From positions 28,005,399 to 28,069,398 of the forward strand of contig CM046311.1 of assembly GCA_025267735.1 (NCBI GenBank): 64,000 nt of DNA, read 5' to 3'. The DNA is from Mactra quadrangularis (Eukaryota; Mollusca; Bivalvia; Venerida; Mactridae). Shown here one piece after another: positions 57,301-64,000 of this stretch. The translations under genes and the position numbers were made by a program. The first letter of the stretch is position 1; every line of letters begins with the position of its first letter. Below the pieces are notes generated by a model. It made no database searches, was not told the DNA's origin, and saw nothing but the letters and a program-made list of their open reading frames with translations.

Positions 57301-60300
57301 ACTATTAGTCCTTTTTGTAATTAAGTACATTAAAAGTCTGTGTAAAAAAAACACTCTAAATGTTTCATGGTTCTTTATAAATTTTTAGCATACTCAGTCT
57401 GATGTTTAAAACTAAATATGTAAAAACCTTCAGTTTTTTTTACAAGTTTATTCAATAAAGAAAATCAGAAGGTCTTATAGACCCTTGCGACCAATACATA
57501 CATTACAGCATACATGTATTACCACAATATATATCAAATATAAATCAGATTACAGTACACAAAAAACAAAGAACAAAACAGATATAATAAATAAGTTGTC
57601 CAATAAAAATGACAAATTATATAAACATTAATAGATAAATTCTTTTAAAGTACATACGTAGGTAATATTCTAATATCTATTATTATTACATATCTAATAA
57701 ATCTAACCAATTGACAATCTGCATTTGTACCACGTGACCGTCCAATATATTCTCGTATTGGATCCAAAAAATATATATTATTTTCGTATTGGACAGTTGT
57801 GTACATGAGCACTAAACGACGCTTGTCTGGTTTCCAATTTTAATCTTTAACGAATTGAAGACGAAAGTAAAAGAAAGATATATAATAAAAAGGTTATTAT
57901 ACATTTTACTGTATAATACAGAATATATTTGGACTCTTACACAGCTTGAAAAGTCATATTAGACTCACCTATCGGCTCGTCCAATATGACTTTTTAAGCT
58001 GTGTACTCGTCCAAATATATTTCCGTATTGTACAGTAAAATGTATAATAACCTATAATTATTTAATAACCTGTATTCAAATGCTTTAAATATAAAAAAAT
58101 CAATTTTCTAATAGTTACCAGGTTATCAGATTTAAAAAGTTCTATTAATTTATACATGCTAAATCTAACTCTGTAATAGAATTGTATATACATATTTTTT
58201 AGATCATATCATATTAGCATCTTCTCCATACACCTAATTAATGGAGAAAATTTGACATTATTGTTAAAATTTCATGGAAATGTATAACTGCCCGCGGTTG
58301 GATTCAAACCCTTACCCCCTTTTAGGAAACTAGATTTAAAATCAAATTGCAATACCAACTGCACTATGGACCCCCCTCCCCTAAAAAAAACTTTCATATA
58401 ATGTTAAATGTGTATTTATAAACATAAAATCCTTACCTCTGCAGGTACTACAACATCTTCAAATGTAATTCCTCTTGTATCAGAGGCTCTTTGTCCCATA
58501 TTTTGTTCCTGTAAACATATGAAGAGGGTGTAAGTAAACATATCATGAACAATAGCAGTTAAAAACACAGAGCAACCACACAGTAATGTCACACAGCAAC
58601 AAAAATGAGTTACAAAAGTTTTCCCAATAAAGTTTCCCAGTTTATGTGTTTAAAGTCAGATTCTTAAAAAAAGCTTTAGCTCACAACTCTATCTATATAA
58701 TAACATATTCAAATCACAGGATAAAATAATCAAATCTATGATATGAGAAGTAAAGTCATTTATCAACACTTGGATAGGTCAGCAAAAAACACTAGTCTAG
58801 ATTATTGTAAATAAAAATACAAAGTTGTCAAGTTTTGTCCCTTTCTTTGCCTATGACAGTCTTACAGAATCTATTATATAAAACAACATATACCTTTCTA
58901 CCTCTTGTAATACCAGGTGTATCAGCATCAACAATAAAACCTAGAATATAGAATCTATACAATGTCATCTAATATAAACTTTTATACAAGTACTTGTAAA
59001 AGAGCAGATTTTTCAGCAGTAAAATTAAAATTCATTTCATATGTATTTATACGAGGGGTGATTGGAAAGTTCGAGGAACTTATTTATTAATGCTACACAG
59101 GATGATATAGGAAAAAACAAAATACATCATTCTGTACATTTACCAAAAACTGATATAAAGCCCAAATATTTTCTTGATACATTGGAAAATAAAGTTTTCA
59201 TGAAACATTTTACAACACTAGTATACCGTACATGAAGCACGCCAACGTCATCATTGGGTTACTTAAACGTCAAGGGTTAGTTTTCTATTTACTTTTTGCA
59301 CATAATCATCACCTATTTCAATACACTTTCTATGGCTATGTACCCACTGAATACAGGTAACCTTAAAGTATTCCTCGCTGAATGAATAAATAATTTTAAT
59401 AAATAATTTTGTGCAAAACAGCACACTGAAAGCCATCAATCCTTATCTAGAAGCTTTTCCACTCACGCTGCCTTTCCAACAGTGACTGTCAGTGTCAGTT
59501 GACCTGGTCTTTCTTCATCAAATACCCATGTTCTACCTTCCCAGAACCTCTGTTGCCATTTGTAGACAAATGTTTTTCCTCATGTTGGTAATGTATCGGC
59601 AGTTTTAATTTGTTTAAGCGTATCTGCAGGTGACAGATTGAGTCAAACACAACAACTTATGACTGTGCCCAACTCAAAATCATCTGTTGACGTCATTCGT
59701 TGTTTTGAAGCCATGACTCTAAATCTCTGCTATGTAATAACCTTTTAAAACATTTTCATGAAACTTTCAGGAAATGATGTCGAGACGTCACCCTAGTGTA
59801 ATTGATGTTGGCGCATAATTTGTACCAAAATTTAGTGTGTAATACCATGTTTTATGTTTTCAAAATAGGTGAAAAAATACCGTGCTTCAAGTGACTAAAC
59901 AGTGGTTGCTATGGATACCATTTATTCTTTCTACATATTGATAATCTGTTCACCAACATAATTGTGAAAACGCAAATGAATTGTTTTACGCTTATTTGAG
60001 TTTTAATGTGATTTGACAAAGGGGTAAATATTTTAGAAGGGAATTCCGCGAATTTATCAATCACCCCTCGTATATCAGGATAGTTATATTAGACTTTAAC
60101 ATTTGATGAAAAACCTAATGAAAAATTGTAACAAAAATCAAAAACCTTACCAGTGAAAGCTTTTCCTGAAGGAGCTTTTGGGTCGGGATCAGTTCTAGCT
60201 AGAACAAAGTACCAATTAGCTACACCACCGTTTGTAATCCACATCTTTGATCCATTGATTACCCAGTCATTACCTTTCTTCTCAGCTCTTGTTTTTAGAC

Positions 60301-63300
60301 CTGATACATCAGACCCAGCTCCTGGTTCTGTTACACAGTATGCCTGTAATATATACAAGATACAAAGTCAGGAGTATACTTGTTCACTTGTTCAAAAGAA
60401 ATTTTTACTTGTCCACAGCATAAGTCCACTTGCACAAATAATCACAGAAATAAGCAATCATTGTTTGACAATGACTTCATTTTAGTAACCAACATTTCTT
60501 CATTAGGCATTTATTTCAACACTAGGCCAGTTGATATCAATCACTGTCCCTGGCTATTATATTTGAACACAAGTTTTTAACCTGAGTGCATTTTCAATCA
60601 TAATTTTTTGTATCTCTGCACTTTCAAATGAGTCTTTTGTGGACCAATCAGAGAAATTGTTTTTTTTAAAACAGGTACTTATAGCTAAATGATTCCCAAA
60701 TGATTCAAAAAGTGGCTTTTGAGATAATGTAATATGCATTTGTAAACACAGATTATGCAAAATAAGGATTTAAATGTTAGCAATTTATTTTATTTTTGGA
60801 AAGATCAAAGAATCTATTTTTTCTGTCACTGTAATTCTCTTGGCAGAAGATAAATATGATTGCAAACTTTACTTGTCCACAGGCGAAATGTCTGAGTCTG
60901 CAAATCAGGCATATTAATTTGTTCCCCTGCAGTACTTACTGCTGCATTCAACAATCATTTTACCCATCTCCATAAACATATTCCCTATAGACACCTGTCA
61001 TAGGATCTCCTCACATGGCACAGAGGGCTACCTTTAGATGACCTTAGTGTCAACTTATCTATGCACAGCTTTTATCAACACAATACTTAACATTGATAGC
61101 ATCAGGATTTCATAATTTCTGTTTAAGAGGGCACATAAAAAAGGCATTGTTTTGAACGCATCATGAATATTACATTCAGCATGGGTAGGCTGAATGGATC
61201 TGTACTGTAAGATTGTCCAACTCAAAACAATAGCTTCTAACTACCAACTTACACACATTAAAGGCTGCTCCATCATTCTACCTAAGTATTTTTTCTTTTG
61301 GGAATCATTACCAGCAATAATAACTGGCATTTGCTGAAAAGAAAATACATGTTTAGATATATTCTTGGAAGTTCTATAACTTGTTGAAAAAATATTTATC
61401 AGCACCATAGTTATACAGTAGTGTAAACCACAAATGTTTAAAACTTGTGAGAGTATCCAATATCAACTAATTAAGAAAAGTTTATTGTAAGAAATTAGAC
61501 AATATTAACTAGTAAAGAAAAGTTTATTGTAAGAAATTAGACAATATCAACTAGAAAAGAAAAGTTCATTGTAAGAAATTAGACAATATCAACCAGTTAA
61601 GAATAGTTGGATGAAATTAGAAATTAAGTCTTTATTTCTAGATTTTAAGAAATAAAAAATAAAGTATCAACCCTAAAGTAACTAAGACCATTGGAAATCA
61701 AAGTAATGATGAGACAGTGTAACCTGATATTGTACAAAATTTGATCATGACACTACAATCTTGTAAAAACTGTATAGCTGAGTGCAGTAATTTATAGGAG
61801 TGTTATTTTTTACAGCTGAGTGTTTTATATATCATGTGATCCTTTTTGTCACATTCTGATGATAGATTTATATCCTGAGCGTACTTAAATTCTCTCACAT
61901 TCTGATGATATATTTATATCCTGAGGGTACTTAAATTCTCTCACATTCTGATGATAGATTTATATCCTGAGCGTACTTAAATTCTCTCAAATTCTGATGA
62001 TATATTTATATCCTGAGCGTACTTAAATTCTCTCACATTCTGATGATATATTTATATCCTGAGCATACTTAAATTCTCTCACATTCTGATGATATATTTA
62101 TATCCTGAGCGTACTTAAATTCTCTCACATTCTGATGATAGATTTATATCCTGAGCGTACTTAAATTCTCTCAAATTCTGATGATATATTTATATCCTGA
62201 GCGTACTTAAATTCTCTCACATTCTGATGATATATTTATATCCTGAGCGTACTTAAATTCTCTCACATTCTGATGATATATTTATATCCTGAGCGTACTT
62301 AAATTCTCTCACATTCTGATGATATATTTATATCCTGAGCGTACTTAAATTCTCTCAAATTCTGATGATATATTTATATCCTGAGCGTACTTAAATTCTC
62401 TCACATTCTGATGATATATTTATATCCTGAGCGTACTTAAATTCTCCCAAATTCTGAATATATATTTATATCCTGAGCGTACTTAAAATTCTCTCACATT
62501 CTGATGATATATTTATATCCTGAAGGTTCTTAAATTCTCTCACATTCTGATGATATATTTATATCCTGAGCATACTTAAATTCTCTCACATTCTGATGAT
62601 ATATTTATATCCTGAGGGTACTTAAATTCTCTCACATTCTGATGATATATTTATATCTTGAGCGTACTTAAATTCTCTCACATTCTGATGATATATTTAT
62701 ATCCTGAGAGTACTTAAATTCTCTCAAATTCTGATGATAGATTTATATCCTGAGGGTACTTAAATTCTCTCACATTCTGATGATATATTTATATCCTGAG
62801 CGTACTTAAATTCTCTCACATTCTGATGATATATTTATATCCTGAGGGTACTTAAATTCTCTCAAATTCTGTTGATAGATTTATATCCTGAGCGTACTTA
62901 AATTCTCTCACATTCTGATGATATATTTATATCCTGAGCGTACTTAAATTCTCTCACATTCTGATGATATATTTATATCCTGAGCGTACTTAAATTCTCC
63001 CACATTCTGATGATATATTTATATCCTGAGAGTACTTAAATTCTCTCACATTCTGATGATATATTTATATCCTGAGCGTACTTAAATTCTCTCAAATTCT
63101 GATGATAGATTTATATCCTGAGGGTACTTAAATTCTCCCACATTCTGATGATATATTTATATCCTGAGAGTACTTAAATTCTCCCACATTCTGATGATAT
63201 ATTTATATCCTGAGTGTACTTAAATTCTCCCACATTCTCATGATAATGGTATTGCTCAAGTAATCTACTAAAATTTTGCTGTAGTTTGAACCAGAACTAG

Positions 63301-63599
63301 TTTTGTTCTTAAAGTCAATGTAAATTGCTGAAAGTACTGATTGTTATTTACGACTCTGACCAGTAAATTGACAAGACACAATACAAGAAACTCATCCTTT
63401 TTATACAGTAAGCAAATCAAAAATATTGTTTTATTTTCATCTTTCATCATTTATTGACAATTTTAAACAGAAGCTGTTTAATTCTAAATTCCACTTACAC
63501 CCAATGAGTTGGCTTCTATTGCTGTTTGTATACCAGTACAACCATAGGCTAACTCTTCTGTGATCATACAATTCTCAAATGTATTAAATCCTAACCCAC
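44897..63599 (-). CDS. ACADM: Medium-chain acyl-CoA dehydrogenase, mitochondrial (last ten exons, intron-containing span)
   Basis: The enzyme catalyses FAD-dependent alpha,beta-dehydrogenation of C6-C12 acyl-CoA in mitochondrial beta-oxidation, passing electrons to ETF. Exons from 5' to 3': 63599-63499, 61333-61253, 60343-60151, 58940-58894, 58508-58437, 50835-50767, 47606-47511, 46236-46060, 45374-45303, 44971-44897. Phases agree throughout and the translation follows MCAD almost residue for residue: [95 protein letters not shown] and ending [15 protein letters not shown]. The region covers about 328 residues; the transit peptide and N-terminal domain lie beyond the right edge. Short- and very-long-chain enzymes differ at these motifs. 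The final acceptor is doubtful (see the last exon). Confidence 0.93.
45303..45374 (-). CDS. ACADM: ACADM exon, [17 protein letters not shown]
   Basis: Acceptor TCTTTCCAG, donor gtaatg; 24 codons ending RDAKIYQ. This is the conserved glycine-rich region that helps bind the adenine side of FAD across the dimer. Confidence 0.92.
46060..46236 (-). CDS. ACADM: ACADM exon, [20 protein letters not shown]
   Basis: Acceptor TTGTTTTCCAG, donor gtaaat; 59 codons covering the C-terminal helical domain through [11 protein letters not shown] and ATDAVQ. Confidence 0.94.
47225..47410 (+). repeat. tRNA-derived SINE, copy 2
   Basis: A B box GGTTCGAATCCC at 47263 is followed by the tail domain shared with 320-430 (GCAAGAAACTT, AGTACTGGGGG, AAGTTGTGAGAACTT). 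It lies in an ACADM intron in antisense to the gene. Confidence 0.55.
47511..47606 (-). CDS. ACADM: ACADM exon, [20 protein letters not shown]
   Basis: Thirty-two codons, donor gtaagt. The acceptor is only TATATATATATCAG: a (TA)n microsatellite of about 60 bp replaces the pyrimidine tract. It encodes the RKTFGK segment. Confidence 0.93.
47609..48392. repeat. (TA)n tracts with a MITE and its partial direct and inverted duplicates
   Basis: TA tracts at about 47609-47669, 48083-48110 and 48314-48392. Between the first two lies a ~400-bp MITE with ends ACATACGACCACCTACGGGG and an inverted CCCCGTAGATGGTCATATGT. Its first 159 bp recur directly at 48111-48269, then a short inverted piece follows (48271-48313). 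Confidence 0.75.
48393..49612. mobile_element. TIR element with AGGGATT repeats, inserted in a (TA)n tract
   Basis: Ends TGTTACAGGGAGTGTGTGTA and inverted TACACACATTCCCTGTAACA. Both ends carry several AGGGATT(T/A)..GTAATCCCT units in alternating orientation. About 1.2 kb, AT-rich interior without transposase. The superfamily is not assigned. Confidence 0.8.
49613..50766 (-). other. ACADM intron remainder with GC-rich repeat debris
   Basis: At 49730-49790 (GCAGATCCAAGGGGGGAAAC with a C run) and 50050-50250 (GC-rich, ending CTGGATCTGCCTATG) are fragments resembling the G/C-rich repeat near 36880-37135, which ends CTGGATCCGCCTATG. No gene seen. Confidence 0.45.
50767..50835 (-). CDS. ACADM: ACADM exon, [20 protein letters not shown]
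   Basis: Acceptor TTTTATTCACAG, donor gtaaag; 23 codons ending RPP where other MCADs have RPV. Confidence 0.93.
51361..51690. repeat. Insertion in copy B flanked by a ~41-bp duplication
   Basis: GGTCTTACTGATTCCAAATC through CCACTTTGTCAT occurs at about 51320-51360 and again at about 51691-51731. The 330 bp between are absent from copy A. No transposon ends were seen, so an unequal repair or foldback event is as likely as transposition. Confidence 0.6.
52328..53803. mobile_element. Insertion in copy B made of ~155-180 bp tandem units
   Basis: Absent from copy A. Near its ends are AGCCGGATTTTTC and its inverse GAAAAATCCGGCT. Inside are about seven units, each starting GCGTTAAAGTTTTCAAATTG or similar (52413, 52581, 52731, 52911, 53066, 53220, 53377) and containing ATCTCTGCCATTTATGG and GAATTAGACAGTAAC. 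CGGGCGGGCGGGCG lies near the start. Confidence 0.7.
57891..58053. mobile_element. Hairpin MITE in ACADM intron
   Basis: AGGTTATTATACATTTTACT at the left is inverted at the right, ending AATAACCT. The pairing continues through CAGAATATATTTGGAC and AAGTCATATT, covering nearly all of the 163 bp. Confidence 0.8.
58290..58375 (-). repeat. tRNA-derived SINE head
   Basis: On the minus strand TAGTGCAGTTGGTATTGC fits an A box, and GGGTTTGAATCCAAC about 45 bp later fits a B box. GGGGGGTCCA precedes it. Not a functional tRNA: no acceptor stem pairs. Confidence 0.55.
58437..58508 (-). CDS. ACADM: ACADM exon, [20 protein letters not shown]
   Basis: Acceptor TATGTTTACAG, donor gtaagg; 24 codons of the beta-domain ending VPAE. 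The next intron is 7.6 kb and holds copy B. Confidence 0.94.
58894..58940 (-). CDS. ACADM: ACADM exon, [15 protein letters not shown]
   Basis: Acceptor CTATATTCTAG, donor gtatat; two bases finish a Gly codon and 15 codons follow. Confidence 0.92.
59052..60070 (-). mobile_element. Broken mariner-like element
   Basis: Ends CGAGGGGTGATTGGAAAG and inverted AATCACCCCTCG, each next to a TA. On the minus strand an N-terminal transposase remnant starts [18 protein letters not shown] near 59712 and continues with [15 protein letters not shown], the helix-turn-helix linker typical of mariner, with stops and frameshifts. The catalytic DDE region is missing, consistent with internal deletion. It lies in an ACADM intron in the gene's own orientation. 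Confidence 0.75.
60151..60343 (-). CDS. ACADM: ACADM exon, [15 protein letters not shown] and WITNGG
   Basis: Acceptor ATATATTACAG, donor gtaagg; 64 codons plus one base. It contains acyl-CoA dehydrogenase signature 1 ([10 protein letters not shown]) and MWITNGG, which contact flavin and substrate. Confidence 0.96.
61253..61333 (-). CDS. ACADM: ACADM exon, [20 protein letters not shown]
   Basis: Acceptor TTTCTTTTCAG, donor gtaagt; 27 codons ending EQPLMC. Confidence 0.95.
61453..61610. repeat. 42-bp tandem repeat, ~3.5 copies
   Basis: Units containing TTTATTGTAAGAAATTAGAC begin at 61481, 61523 and 61565 with a partial copy before and after. Confidence 0.85.
61852..63236. repeat. 46-bp satellite array, ~30 copies
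   Basis: Unit starts ACATTCTGATGATATATTTA and ends TACTTAAATTCTCTC. Variable positions are GATAG/GATAT, GAGCG/GAGGG/GAGAG and CTCACA/CTCAAA. One copy near 62450 has lost bases. It lies in the ACADM intron between 61333 and 63499. Confidence 0.95.
63499..63599 (-). CDS. ACADM: ACADM exon, [20 protein letters not shown]
   Basis: Acceptor TATATATTACAG, donor gtaagt; the first two bases finish a Gly codon, then 33 codons to NSLG. Earlier exons are beyond the window. Confidence 0.94.
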
Positions 63600-64000
63600 C
63601 TGTAATATATAAGTCAATTCTTTTGTTGTGTTAAACATCTACTGTTAAAACTTAGTTAAAATCCCATGATGTCCACTAACTAGAACTATGTCAGAAAAGT
63701 TACATCTAGAATTTCTTGTATATTGCTATTCTGTGTTCACAGTAAGGTTTTGTTGAATAGGCTCAAATAGAAAAGAAATTTTCTAGGGCAGACTGGTGTC
63801 AATTTCTTTCTTTTTTGTATATTTTTGCCAATTTAATAGGCCTTTTAGTCTTTCTAAGCGGCTGTTTAGGTCTGCAGCCGGTTCCTAACGAGAACACAGC
63901 TATTAAACATATTACTTCAGCTAACTAGTGCTTAAGAAAGTTTAATGTTATGACTGACTAACATTAGAAATCCATTGGACTAGAAATTTAATAATAAACT
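63600..64000 (-). other. ACADM intron, cut by window edge
   Basis: Non-coding AT-rich sequence upstream of the exon at 63599; no further exon recognised. Confidence 0.5.

Noticed and set aside
61852..63236. CRISPR-like regular repeat
   Set aside because: The 46-bp units are head-to-tail with no unique spacers; it is an intronic satellite in an animal gene.

Overview
The window is animal nuclear DNA. It is AT-rich, its genes are split by long introns with GT-AG splice sites, and transposon debris fills most of the space. A molluscan, probably bivalve, source is the best inference. It rests on the Cav2 channel tail, the kinds of repeats (a Ty3 element primed by tRNA-Leu, tRNA-derived SINEs, many short inverted-repeat elements) and the general texture; no single sequence proves it.

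Three host genes can be supported. (1) The 3' end of a Cav2-type (N/P/Q-like) voltage-gated calcium channel alpha-1 gene lies on the + strand in five exons between 1 and 12062. It ends in Asp-Glu-Asp-Trp-Cys, the PDZ ligand of presynaptic Cav2 channels. (2) A previously unnoticed three-exon + strand gene (35280-37873) encodes a 95-residue secreted protein with a signal peptide and two cysteines. (3) The 3' ten exons of mitochondrial medium-chain acyl-CoA dehydrogenase (ACADM) lie on the - strand from 63599 down to 44897; the gene continues past the right edge.

The rest is mostly mobile DNA. The Cav2 introns carry a 2-kb long-terminal-inverted-repeat transposon with CAC ends and a 5-bp target duplication (5415-7376), sitting inside a zone of scattered AAGATACGTTAAC motifs, and a 546-bp foldback element (9065-9610). 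Downstream come a CAACGTTG-rich inverted-repeat element (14219-16082) and a 12-copy 65-bp minisatellite (16341-17120). A Ty3/Gypsy retrotransposon occupies 22307-31040. Its 5' LTR is almost all missing, its gag is split by a hAT-like insertion, its reverse transcriptase has lost a catalytic Asp, and its integrase has a frameshift. It carries an additional third ORF at the position where env sits in other elements. That ORF begins with a peptide resembling the histone H3 tail, followed by C2HC and C2H2 zinc fingers, and a strong splice acceptor directly precedes its ATG. This third ORF is the most interesting item in the window.

In the right half, two copies of a 4-kb transposon (39957-43969 and 51247-57150) lie in opposite orientation and flank the last five ACADM exons. 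Both are packed with AAGATGGCGG motifs that look like YY1 sites. ACADM introns also hold (TA)n tracts, several short inverted-repeat elements, a broken mariner, SINE fragments and a roughly 30-copy 46-bp satellite. The acceptor of the final ACADM exon looks damaged: the only nearby AG would remove the catalytic glutamate.
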